In this document: positions 1-34,700 of the stretch, piece after piece | How positions within the stretch are numbered: the first letter of the stretch is position 1 | Layout: each line of letters begins with the position of its first letter | DNA from: Siphonodentalium dalli | Lineage: Eukaryota; Mollusca; Scaphopoda; Gadilida; Siphonodentaliidae | Length of the DNA: 64,000 nucleotides | Reading direction: 5' to 3' | Assembly (NCBI GenBank): GCA_032622095.1 | Contig: CP136069.1 | Location: 123,248,126-123,312,125 of the forward strand | Position numbers and translations under genes: made by a program | The notes under the pieces: generated by a model | Told to the model about the DNA's origin: nothing | Databases searched by the model: none | What the model saw: only the letters and a program-made list of their open reading frames with translations

Positions 1-251
1 ATATACTGAAAACATGAATCGATGTTGTGAACATTGCATAGGTTTGAGTATGGTTTCCATGGCTACATCTAAATTTTACAAAACCAATGAATTTTGACTG
101 TAAAAATATGCATATAAAATTTCGGCACCTTGTAATAATCTCCTGAACACATACAAATCAGTATATAACTGGTACATGGATGACTTTGTGAAAAATACAG
201 TGTGCTACAATTGTGCTGTCTTCACAAAAGCAAGCTGTGTGTGATATTTGG

Positions 252-485
252 TTAACCCTTTGATAACTGAATACTCGCCATGAGTAGTTACTTGATTACC
301 AGCGATAGGCCGTTTTTTTCACATTTTAGCTGAACAATGCTACAAATGTATCCTCAGACTTAGAAGGTATTTCTGCCTTCTTTGCCCTTTTATTACCTGA
401 ACATTCCTATAAATGGATAATGGACCATTCCAATGTATGCATTTCGATCCAAGTGGGAGAATCCATTCAGTAATCAAAGGGTTAC
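252..485. mobile_element. TTAA-type MITE, family 2
   Basis: Terminal inverted repeats CCCTTTGATAACTGAAT and its complement ATTCAGTAATCAAAGGG (one mismatch) bound the element. A TTAA lies directly outside the left end; the right TTAA has decayed to TTAC. Related copies occur at 5051-5234, 7385-7515, 49395-49560 (reverse orientation) and as a left end at 61706. TTAA targets and CCC termini fit piggyBac or Kolobok-like transposons. There is no coding capacity. Confidence 0.7.
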
Positions 486-3400
486 TGTAAGCTTACCAGC
501 AGCACAATGAGAGCACAAAATCCAATAATAATTATAAAGGAAATATTTTTATAGAATTTAACCCATGATTGGTTATAAGACACTTTACCTTTATCATATT
601 TTTAGCCACTAGAAAAACATTTGATAAATCTGAAAACTTATTATATATAATCAATAGATAAAACAGCACTTTTGACAATTAGAAGGGCAACCTAAAGCCA
701 GGAGCCAATCATTGCGTGAATGATGAAGTTAACATTTTCAAAAAAATTCCTAATCAAAACATTTCCCTCGATAAAACATTTTCTATGGAAAAGAAAGAAC
801 CAAAAGCAGTAAATACATGTATCATTAAATTTCCAATATGGAAGTAATAATGGAGCAGTTTTCCACTTGAGCCCTTGACCTGATTCAGACTATAAACTAG
901 ATGAAATGAAACATCTTTGGACCACATGACAATTGTTTATCCAGAATTGTATGGGGTTTTTTTTGTTGTGAACTATTAATTTTGGCTAATATCTTCATTC
1001 AGAGCGTAGCTGCAAAATATCATGAATATTGCATGAGTGAATTCCTGGCATAAAATTGCAGCGAGATGCGTGAAGCTTGTGTATTATACTCACAAGTGTA
1101 TCTACGGCATATACTCAAGTAATGTACAAGCGAAGTAATGCTTGTATATTGTGCCTTTGGTGTTAGATTGGAATTGAGATTAACGGTTTGTATTGCTCAG
1201 TCAATGTTGCTGTTGTGTCACAATGCATGAAGGTTGGTCAATACCAGAAATAGACACTCTTAATTTTCGACCCAACCTCAGCTGAACATGCGCTGCGCCC
1301 CTTACTTTTCATTTTCGTTATTTTTATTTCTGGTATAATTACAGAGACCTTATATTCAGTCAATGAAAATACCCCTGCATTCTAATCGCATGGTTATGGC
1401 ATGCAGGTATGTAAGACGGTGATTGTGTTATCGACTGATACAGATGACGGACCACCCAAAATCGCAACATGGAGATACACCTATTACACCGGCAATTCTT
1501 GTCATTACAAAAGCAGTTAAAGAACGAACAAGTTTTGTTTGTATATATCCCCTGGATACACATGTGTATAATACTTCGTGCATCTTGCTGTTGGTCTCCT
1601 GATCCTTTATCTGAATACCTATAATTATTGGGAGAATTACCTATAATAATCAGAGTATCTTGGGCACAAGTTGTGTTCTTTGTATCTAAGTTTTTTCTAT
1701 AATTTTTAGTAACAAGAATAGCAGAGAAATTCAATTAATATACAGCAATTATTACATAATAATGCATCAATCTAAACAAAATATTTGTGTGTAAATAAAG
1801 TGATTGTGAAACATCTATGATTCAACTAAGTCTCATAGGACGGAACATAACTTAAATCAAGATAGATATATAGGATAAAATAATAGTTTTGAATAAGAAA
1901 TTATTAACTGTTCAATATTATATGACAGAGAATAAAAATTATGTCAATTTGAAAATAAAATGTCAACTTTGTGGTTTATATTACAGATGGTTAACATGAG
2001 CAACTATAATTTAAAGATAATTAATGAAGAGCTTCCCAATTTTAAACAAGGATTGCTTCCCTTTCCAATGTACAATGTGCATTCTTATATTTGTACATGG
2101 TCTACTATAAACATGATAGTATGGTCACCCTTTGCATGGCAAATATTCAGGAAACATATGCCAGTAAGTTGAAAGTTCAAAGGATTTGATTGATAATCAT
2201 TGCTGTGTATTCACCTGGTTGTTGTAGTTGTTATGACAGCAAAAGAAAGGACATGGTTAAAGATGCATAATCCAAATTAACGCTCCCAAATTACTATTTC
2301 TTTGGCTTTGGGGGTAATAAAATATTTGATTTGAGTCGAGGAACCCAACCATCAAAGCTCAGAGTGATCAGATATCAATTTTTGAAATTTGGTATTTCCC
2401 TGAGATATGTAATTTTTGGCGCCCTGCCAAATAATCGTCAAGCCAACGGTCTCGGACCAAATTGCAGATGAAGCTGGATAACTCTAAAAATCAAGTGGCT
2501 TTGGTGTTAGATATTTGACAATCCGCCCAAATTCCGTTGAACAAAATGTTGATAAATAACACGTTTTGGGCAATTTTATACTATAGTTGAGTGTGGTCAG
2601 GTGTGGTTGGCATTAATTTGGGGCAATTAATCGATTCTGATAACTGAAGCGGCATTTAAAAAAAATTGCTGTTGTTGGAATCTGATGATATGGGGACCAT
2701 CAAATTGGATTGAGTACCTTTAACTGAATGAGAAACAGGCCTGTGGCCTTGGCAGAAATTTGCCTAAATAATTGCCAGATCAATCTGCCTGATGTGTGAC
2801 CATGCTCTAAGAATACATACATGTCTAAATGTATATCATTAACTCATTTAGTATCATTAGCTTTGAGAATGCAGGTCCATTCATAAGCTTATCACCATGA
2901 TAAATACAAATATAAGAGGAATGTTCCCGAGATGAAATAAATAAGCCAGTAAAGAGATAATAAATTAATTAATTTAGAAAACTAATTAGAAGGATATTAT
3001 AACAAATTTTCTGCATAAATATGTCTAATTATAGAACTTTGAACAAAGATAGAATAAATATATAATAAAAATTAAAAACAATTCAATGTGGTTCACATTC
3101 TGCTGCACATCGATTAAAGTGACATATCATGTTGACTCACAGGAAATATTTGACTCTGAATTAATACCAGGCTATAGAAAAATTTCTTGTTTAAAAAATT
3201 TGGTTAATGGAAATTCACTAGCATTGAAAAGATGCCACGGGTCCCATTAAATTTCTGAAGCGAACAAAATGTCCACTTTATCTATACATGTAAATGTAAT
3301 GTATATATTTTCCTAACTTCTAGTAGAAGTATGATAAAAAATATAATATCACGAATATAATATGTCACTTTAATTTCTAACATTCAAACAACACCAAATA

Positions 3401-4115
3401 GCTTTTCATACAATTTCATTCTTCAAACATTTGGACAATTACCTCCCTTCTGGTTTTAGTCAAATTGAGACGACTTTAGAGTTATTAAGATGAATTCAGG
3501 GCTTCAGATCACCAATTACAAGTTTAGGAAACATTTTATTTATAAATTATTATTTTATAAAATTATTGGTAAGTCCCACTGAAGTGCATGTCAGAAATTG
3601 AATGCAAAGTCATTTTATTGCAAAAAATAATAGGTTCTAATTGTATCTGTAATATGTCAAAAATATCAAAATATCATCAGACAACATAGCCTCTTGGAAG
3701 GAGCATTTCTTTGCTCATATTTGTGACCCTGGAATCTAAATATGTTTCGTAACGATGGTAAAAGTTAGGCTGAAACCATGAATACATTTTAATTTAATCT
3801 CCATTCATCCAGCATTTTTATGATGGCAGACATTCATGACTTGTTAACTATGTTCTTGAGAGATTGAGAAGTGGAAACTTGTAGCATATCCAGTAAAAAA
3901 GAACAAACATCATAGAATTTGTTATCTCAGTGTTAAATTATCAGTCGTGTCATTAGCAAAAAAATTCTGGTGAAGAGCATATTTTTGCTCATCGAAAAAT
4001 CCAGAAATTTAATCGTTCAACTCAAAACGTTTTCCCAACCACTTTGGCATCCCATAAGAGATACAAAGTTAAAAACAAAATGAACTGTTTTTTTAGAAGC
4101 AGTTTGAAGACTTCT

Positions 4116-4383
4116 TTAACCCTTTCATGATGGGAGCTGTGCTTATGAATCATTAAATATCCTGCGCCAGTGCATTCCCGACTGATATATGTGAGTCTCC
4201 CATAAGGAGCCTCGCATATAAAAGAGAATGCATGGCATATAAGGTCAATGTAAATATTGTTAGGCCAATGTATTCTCTTATATATGTGAGGCTCCCTAGG
4301 AGACTCACATATATAAGAGAATGCATTGGCACAGTGTTTTTTTTGGGGAAAATTTCAGGAAGCTCCAGTCATGGAAGGGTTAA
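4116..4383. mobile_element. TTAA-type MITE, family 1 (hairpin core)
   Basis: Both ends carry an intact TTAA (4116-4119 and 4380-4383). The terminal repeats begin CCCTTTCATGATGGGAGCT on the left and, read as complement, CCCTTCCATGACTGGAGCT on the right, 16 of 19 matching. Inside is a large hairpin built from the phrase GCATTCTCTTATATATG(C/T)GAG and its complement. It is non-autonomous, with a piggyBac/Kolobok-type target. Sister copies lie at 4644-4837 and 7066-7327. Confidence 0.85.
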
Positions 4384-4514
4384 AATATTAAACTTATCGG
4401 CCTTTATTAGGCATTATCACATAGAAAACTAATATAAGATACTTTGGGATTGATCTATTTTGAAAACAATATGCTTATTGTTATTGTAAAAGTGATCCAA
4501 AAGGACCTTTTCTA

Positions 4515-4967
4515 TGATGGGAGAATTATATCACTCTCTTTGCAAGAAATTCTCGGCATCATGGACTTCATCAGCTTTATGTATGATCAGTTGATCAGGA
4601 GGACATCGTAAGTACACAAAATAACAACAATTTGTGAGCAATTTTAACCCTTTCATGGTGGGAGCGCACTGGTGCAACATTAAAGACCCTGTGCCAGTGC
4701 ATTATGTTATTTATGCGAGTCTCCCATAGGGAGCCTCGCATATATAAGAGAATGCACTGGATTATAAGGTCAAGGTAAATATTGTTAGGCCAATGTATTC
4801 TCTTGTATATGCGAGGCTCCAATCATTAAAGGGTTAACTCTATTTCTCACAAATTGTGTTTTTGATTGTCTGTGCTTCTGATGTCCTCCTGAACTGTAAC
4901 CAACTGCTCATACATAATGCTGATGAAGCCCATGATGTTGCAAAGAGATTGGTTTAATTATCCCAAT
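4515..4967. repeat. long imperfect foldback interrupted by a MITE
   Basis: The left arm (about 4515-4640) and right arm (about 4840-4967) are imperfect reverse complements, sharing TCTCTTTGCAA, CATCATGG, CTTCATCAGC, TTATGTATGA, CAGGAGGACATC and ACAATTTGTGAG in mirrored order. The loop is occupied by the TTAA MITE at 4644-4837, so the foldback is older than the MITE. Confidence 0.75.
4644..4837. mobile_element. TTAA-type MITE, family 1, internally deleted
   Basis: TTAA flanks at 4644-4647 and 4834-4837 and CCC/GGG termini match the copy at 4116. The right half of the central hairpin is missing: the sequence runs from GCGAGGCTCC straight into the right terminal repeat. It sits in the loop of a foldback. 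Confidence 0.8.
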
Positions 4968-5050
4968 ATTCTCATTGTAGCATATTGGTTTTGTAATTTA
5001 TCACAAAATTATTTTTGTTAATATTTTCTCCAAGCTGATCAATTTATGAT

Positions 5051-5234
5051 TTAATCCGTTGATAACTGAATACTGACAGGTAGTTACTTGATTCCCATTG
5101 ATTCATTTATAGGGATGTTCACCTACTAAATTCATCACTATACATATGAACATCCCTACAAATAAATAATAGACCATTCCATTTTATACTTTTATAGCTG
5201 AATACAATAATCCATTCAGTAATGAAAAGGTAAA
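5051..5234. mobile_element. TTAA-type MITE, family 2, with internal hairpin
   Basis: Left end TTAATCCGTTGATAACTGAAT and right end ATTCAGTAATGAAAAGGTAAA correspond to the family 2 termini at 252-485. The middle holds the inverted pair TAGGGATGTTCA / TGAACATCCCTA. The right target site has decayed. An isolated right-end fragment of the same family lies near 5761-5790. Confidence 0.65.
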
Positions 5235-7065
5235 ATTATTGTGATTCTCTATGATCATGCTATGTCTGCAAATTTCCACTTCGCATTCGTAAACTCTCAA
5301 TTGACTATTTTATGTGATAAAAAAAACTACAAAACCTTTTTATTTAAATACTTAAAAAATTGATTGTCGATGAATGAATGACAGTATTGTATCACACCCC
5401 ACACATATTCAACTGAGGCAGTCAAAGTCGTAATTGGAAAAGTAAAATCAATATCAAACAATTCACACATGCTTCGGTTTGTGGTGAATTCTGGTTATTA
5501 GCTTGTTCTACGTCTTGCTCTAATGAAATGACAAAGCTTCTAGTTAACCCTCCCTTTATGACTTTATTGTTTTAATACATTAGTTAGCGGACCATACAAC
5601 CAAAAAATTTATTTCCATGTAGTTTTTTATTTCAGTTTTTTTTTAAAAATCTCATGTGATGATAAAAAAAAACTGATTATTTTATGGAAAAATTTGCAGC
5701 AGACTTAGATTTATTATTTTAATTGCTGCCAGAAAGAGAGAGCATCTTTAATTTAATTTTAGTCCATTCAGTAATGAAAGTGGGAAATGAAGACCCAGGT
5801 TGAATGTCTGTAAAATAAAACATATCAAAAGCACATACACATGTAAGAAACTATGATCATGCTAGAAATGGCATGAACAGAATGAGTTAGCAATAACTGC
5901 ATTACACTTGACACAAAATATTGAAAACACAGTCCAAAACCATAATAAAGGTATCTAGCTGTAAACCCTTCTTATTGTCCTTTGACTGCCTCTTTCCCTT
6001 TCATAGAAAATAAAATCTCATTCAATGAGTTAAATTTTATGTGATGTGATCCGTGTAAACTTATTTTTATGAAACTAGCACACTGTCAGCAGGTTATCTG
6101 TGGACAAAAATCCAACAATAGCCTTAGGAAGATACTCAAGATTTGTGAAAAAGCTTACAAAAATGATTCTGGAGTACTTTGATGAATATGAAACACTTTG
6201 TGTCTTTTTTGTGAGATGAATATTGGTGAACCAGATATTTGATATCTCGGCAGTGGAATCGCGGATAAATGCTTGATAAATTGCTTGAGGCCCCAACATA
6301 TTTCCAAGAAAAGTTATAGATGTTTTCTTCAAAATTCATTTATGCTAAATTTTGTGATATGAGTAATAAACAGTTCAGTGGACTTGAGATATTCATTTTT
6401 GCAGGCAGATATTAACAAGAAATATTTGTATTTGAGAATTTTCTTCATCTAATTAACTTGGTCTGAAAACTTCTAAAACAATTTTGAATTTTTTTAGATA
6501 GAGTTTTATATCAATGGTGATAGCTCTGGTGTTGGAAAAAGGTTGGGACCTCATTTCTTGGAACTAGTTGTAATCAGATAAAAATGGTTGAAGATCCTAT
6601 CCACAACAAAATAAGTGAATGTTTTCCTTCACCAAATTTCACAACACTGATGAAATGCTAGCAACTTAGCAAGTGGCTTTTGAAATAGCACTATTTTGGT
6701 CCTGGACTACCATATAAGGCAGAATTGACATGATGAATTTTAAATGAATTGATGCATCAGATGACGTTTAGCCTGAATTAACTCCATGCTTGCTCATAAT
6801 AATGTGTCTATAGAAACCAATGGTTGTTATATTTCTTAGAAAAATTATTTTTCATGTGAATCTCACCCTGCATGACACCACACTATTACTATTGTTAGTA
6901 AACTGATGGAAGTTATTATGAGCAAATACTATATTGAAGTTTACCCTTGTTCACTTAACACTATATTGGAGTTTACCCTTGTTCACTTAACACTATATGA
7001 TTGTTTAACCCTTTCTTTACAAATTGTCATTGACGAGTATAGTTCCCTTTGGAAATGTTCAGATA

Positions 7066-7327
7066 TTAACCCTTTCATGATGGGAGCTGCATTGGTGCAG
7101 CATTAAAGACCCTGTGCCTGTGCATTCTCTTATATATGCAAGTTTTCCATATGGAGCCTCGCATATATAAGAAAATGCACTGGCTTACATGGTCAAAGTA
7201 AATATTGTTAGGCCAATGCATTCTGTTATATATGCGAGGCTCCCTATGGGAGACTCGCATATATAAGAGAATGCGTTGGCACAGGATGTTTGCAAATTTC
7301 AGGAAGCTCCAGTCGTGGAAGAGTTAA
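7066..7327. mobile_element. TTAA-type MITE, family 1
   Basis: Intact TTAA at 7066-7069 and 7324-7327, CCCTTTCATGATGGGAGCT at the left end, and the same GCATTCT-TATATATGCGAG hairpin core in the middle as the copy at 4116-4383. Non-autonomous. The small open frames here come from the hairpin and are not genes. Confidence 0.85.
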
Positions 7328-7384
7328 GTTCAACGAATGACAGCATAGATCTAAACATTTCCCACCAATTAATATGAAGCATTC

Positions 7385-7515
7385 TGCACTTGTATTTGCT
7401 TTTCATCTGATGTCTGCTTTTATTATCTGAACATCCCTCCAAATGAATAATATACCATTCCAATGGAGACTTTTATAACTGAATGGAAGAATCGATTCAG
7501 TATAGAAAGGGTTAA
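7385..7515. mobile_element. TTAA-type MITE, family 2, partial
   Basis: Only the right part is clear: CTGCTTTTATTATCTGAACATCCCTCC, followed by ACTTTTATAACTGAATGG and an end ATTCAGTATAGAAAGGG with TTAA at 7512-7515. The reverse-oriented copy at 49395-49560 shares the whole stretch. The left terminus is not visible. Confidence 0.6.
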
Positions 7516-7796
7516 AATGACTTATGACATTCAAAGTGAATATCGAGCCCGACAACCCTTCTATATACAGGTTTTTGCTTTTGTAGTTCCTGTATATAGT
7601 GAATATTCATATACCTGAGATCTTGAATTGAATAAGGACAGAACATGATGAGGCAAAAAGATCTCAGCCCTGAGTTACAAAATTTAATAGGGTTTGGAAA
7701 ATCACAAAACAAATTGACCAAATATATTGAAATGTTGTCCTGTATACACAATATTATTTGCAAGCATGGAGGAGATTAGAGATATGTGTGATGTTT

Positions 7797-30956
<23,160 letters not shown>

Positions 30957-31502
30957 CGAAGTGCCAACATGTAAAAGAATTAATGATGCTCCGAAGAAAG
31001 CGCCTGTCGATCAGAACACGCCGGCTGCCCAGTAGATTTAAACGAGCGTCCGCACATGTAGGTCATTTTCAATAATTGCGACAGGCCCATTCTTGCCATA
31101 TACACAGGTAAGGCAGCATGCATAGGTAGGCTGTAGAGTGGACTATACCTGTCGGCACACATCAAAGGGAAATGATTCACTGAGATATCTTCAGAGAGAA
31201 AAGACGATTAAAATAGTTTTAATGAAGATATAAGCGACATCATATGGCATTTATTTATTGTTATCCATATTAGTTTACTCCCAACTGGTTATATAAGTCA
31301 ATATATGCTGCAAATGTTAATGCTATTGATCGATCGGTAGAGTTCATGTGTTTGTAGGTATAACCCAGGAAATTCGACCTTGTTTATATCGACAATTGCG
31401 CATGCGCAAAAAGTTGGACAAGGAAACACGCCATTTGCGAAGGAATAAAATATTGTGGCCGTAAGCTAGGATCCATTGGAATCCTCTAAAATCGGAGGAA
31501 CA
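30957..31502. promoter_or_regulatory. probable bidirectional promoter of ZNF367 and SERBP1/HABP4
   Basis: This 546-bp interval separates the two start codons of divergent genes, so both transcription starts and both 5' UTRs must fall here unless upstream noncoding exons exist. It contains a 14-bp palindromic NRF1-type site at 31396-31409 and an inverted YY1-like word (CGCCATTTG, 31429-31437) near the plus-strand start. I see no TATA box at a convincing position on either strand. Initiation sites are not determinable from sequence alone. Confidence 0.75.
31396..31409. promoter_or_regulatory. palindromic NRF1-type motif
   Basis: The sequence TTGCGCATGCGCAA is a perfect palindrome containing the NRF1 consensus YGCGCAYGCGCR. 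It lies about 95 bp upstream of the SERBP1 ATG. Such sites are common in CpG-type and divergent promoters of animals. Confidence 0.7.
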
Positions 31503-31731
31503 ATGGATAGCCATTACGGTATAGTCGTTTCCAATAAATTTCAGCTGGACATTGACGATGACGAGGACTTGTTCGAAATGTTGGCAAAGCAGGAGGACAT
31601 TCCGAAAAAGAAGGACTCTAAAAAGGCTGAACCAGATAAGAAATCTGGCAAAAATAAACTGAACAAAAAGGCAGTTTTGCAGCCTGAAACGAAGAATAAG
31701 CAAAGTGAAAACCAACAAGTGAAAAAAGAAG
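31503..31731 (+). CDS. SERBP1: SERBP1 coding exon 1
   Basis: Encodes residues 1-76 plus one base; donor GAAG|GTATTC. The N-terminus GIVVSNKFQLDID parallels the GCVVANRF start of the vertebrate proteins. A long Lys-rich stretch follows. The frame continues past the donor to a stop at 31785-31787, so failure to splice would give a 94-residue protein. Confidence 0.9.
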
Positions 31732-34700
31732 GTATTCCAAACGTCGACGCCTGTGATTTGTGTTCTGCGATTCTTAGGAAATCATGAATATTTTGTTTTG
31801 TATGTTGTCGAAATTACGCGCGTTTTCGTGCTCTCCCACGTGCAGGAGACCATGGAATGTCCCATCTTGTTTAATGATGTGCCATAACATTTAATGATGT
31901 CATGTGCAATTTTCCGGTTACGTTGTTGGAATAAATACCATCCATATCCCCAACGATGTGACCTGATATTTGTTACTCTGGTGTTATTTGTGCCTAGTAA
32001 TCATGTTCTATATGCTCCCACAGGCTACACTTTATAAGTCCTTGAGAAAATAGTTGACTTCCTAGTAGGCTAGTAGTAGTAATAGTAGTATAGTATCATA
32101 GTATGGTATAATAAAGAGTCTTAAGTCAGTGCCAGCAACCTGTATATATAATACATCTACATTTTATGATCGAGGCCCAAAAGTCGCTATGCGTCGACTA
32201 GTCGGTAACCGATATCAAAACTTTCAAACATAACATTGTACGGAAAATTCATCGTACATGGCTTACACCGATGACCGATGCAATGACGGTCTATTGCGTT
32301 GCACATTTCCCTGCATACACACCAATTTATTTGGGAAATAATAGTGTAAACATCTTGATATTTATCCAACACACTGAATGTAATTATATAATTAGACATG
32401 TGGTGGATAATGATTAGATACACGCTCATTTATACAGGTTTTAAATTTAATATCAGCGTTCGAGATTATTTTGTTTAGTCACGTGATCACCAATAAACCG
32501 GTGCCGAGCGGTGTCACTATAAAATATTAATGTTCCGACTAAATACGCCCTATAGTATAGGCTGCGTTGTAGAATACGATATCCAGTTATTAATGTCAGT
32601 ATCGTTTATATACGGTAGCACCAATGACGTCACCTTAAGCGACCTTCACCTAGCGTCGCATCATAATCCGACGGTGCGAGATCAATGGAAATATACACAG
32701 TGTCTGTATCAAAGCGGTCTCGGACAAACAACAAAGCCGCGTCAATCATTGCCATCATGTCTTTGACCTCAAACGACGAGTGAGACATTGTGTTGTCAAT
32801 TTCATTCGTCCAATTAATAGTCGGTGTCACCGGTCCGTGTGTGTCTATACTAGTAACACTGTCAATTCCGGGTGCCACCAAACGTTATACTTACCATAAC
32901 TTACCCGCAGTTAACACCGTTTATGCCGGAATCGATCTTGAAAACGTTATACATGAAACTAATACACTATATTCCGACTAGTCGACGGCAAAATTCAGAG
33001 TCGACGTTCTGACATTTCAGCGTCGTCTACGACTAGTCGATTAATCGTTTCAACCCTAATCTCCTGCACATGGCTCATGGCACCGTGACACAATGTTACG
33101 CAATACTGTACATGACAATATTGATACTATCTGACAGCATTGCTAGCAAAAGTCTAAGACAACTTCTGTGACATCATGTCAGCCCTCATAATTGGCTATG
33201 GCAATCGGCAATGCCGAAGCCATTTGCTGAAGCAAGCTGGGCCACGATAAAGGGTTGCCGTAGCAGATTGTCGAAGCCAAAACAATCTGAATTAAAAGGG
33301 CTGTCATGTTGACATCGCATTTTCACCTGACCGTCTGTCTCTCAGAACAGAACAGATTTATTCCTGAAATTGGGATTCATCTGCCACCACAAATACATGT
33401 ACACTTGTATCTTAATAGAATTAAATTTTTTTTTTTAAATTCGATCTAAAATTATTGCTGGTTAATGTAAACATAGTATACTATATATATATAATTACAA
33501 CTACTTTCGCTTCAATACGTGCATTTGATTGGTCAATGCCCTTAGATACGCTTGGTAGCGACAATCTCTATCAGCCGAGGGAAATGTCGTTTCCTGCAAC
33601 TCAACGCGCAGTGATACTTTAAGAAATTGGGCGACATGGACCAACAGTCGCCCCACATCATGACATTTCATAAAAGCGTTACCATACTGTGAAAATAAAA
33701 AAACGAATTAGACAGATCAGTGAAACTATGAAATGCGATAATTTAGTGGGGGGATAAAGGAATATTTTAAATAACTATTCCACCATTAGTGTTAGCATTT
33801 ATCCAGCTTTGTGTCAATACTAATGACATGGCAGTGGTCATGAGAGCATAGAATGCACCTTTGTAGCGATTGTTTACTTTTCAAGTTTGTCACCGGAGAT
33901 CCATAAATTCGGTGGGGAAGTTTGGGAACACCGCTTCGGAATAGCTATCGAATCGGATTGTCCTTATGACAATAGACGTTCTAGAATCGTATTAAATAAG
34001 TGAAATTTACACCAGCAAGTACAGTTTAATAGTTTAGGTGTGTGCACCTTGCTTTTGTATACATGTACATTAGGGCTGCAACGATACACTGTCACAATAC
34101 GATACGTATCACGTAGTGATGTAACGATACGGGGGTTATCGGTAAAAGCCGATAGCCGATATTTTCAGTAGAATTATCGGCCGATCCGATACAGATACCG
34201 ATAAGTCTTGTATGTGAACAAAACTCCATATCAATTTGTCTTTTAAATTACAAAATATTGTCGGCAAAGAACCGACAACCTGGTTGCAAAAAAGTTTAGT
34301 TTACGTTCCCCAAGAACCCTGGCAAAACGATTTAATATTTCGTTGCATTCATAAGATTTCCTCAATATTTGTTTGATTCCGTTACTGTGCCTTACACAAT
34401 CAGTCCATAATCCATTTGAGTCCATGACGTCAATTTCAATTTCAATTTGCCAAACTCAATCTTTTTCAGAAGTTGAACTTGCGTTTAATAACACCTACAA
34501 TGTCCCGCATAAATTGTTGACATTTTCTCTGCCACTTGACAGCAGATACAAATCCCGCCCATAGAGCACTCTGATTGGTTCGGATGGTTCCATCAAACAA
34601 GTTAGTCACCTCCTCCATCTTTAGTCATCGTATACCAGAATGTCAATCAATTTGAATCAAAAGCACTTTAAACACACGCACTTAACTGTTGTTAACACGT

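Larger units (their letters stand above)
1..7796. other. 3' flank of ZNF367, repeat-bearing noncoding DNA
   Basis: No exon is recognisable here. It lies downstream of the ZNF367 stop codon (minus strand), so the part nearest 7796 is presumably 3' UTR, but I could not fix a poly(A) site. The rest is AT-rich sequence with TTAA-flanked MITEs (252-485, 4116-4383, 4644-4837, 5051-5234, 7066-7327), a foldback around 4515-4967 and a 2 x 33-bp tandem duplication near 6927-6992. The longest open frame (1360-1734, minus, 124 codons) has no recognisable domain and is within chance for this base composition. Confidence 0.6.

Noticed and set aside
1360-1734. 124-codon minus-strand frame with several Cys residues
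   Set aside because: No recognisable domain, no homologous phrase, and a length that chance can produce in 128 kb of both-strand AT-rich sequence.
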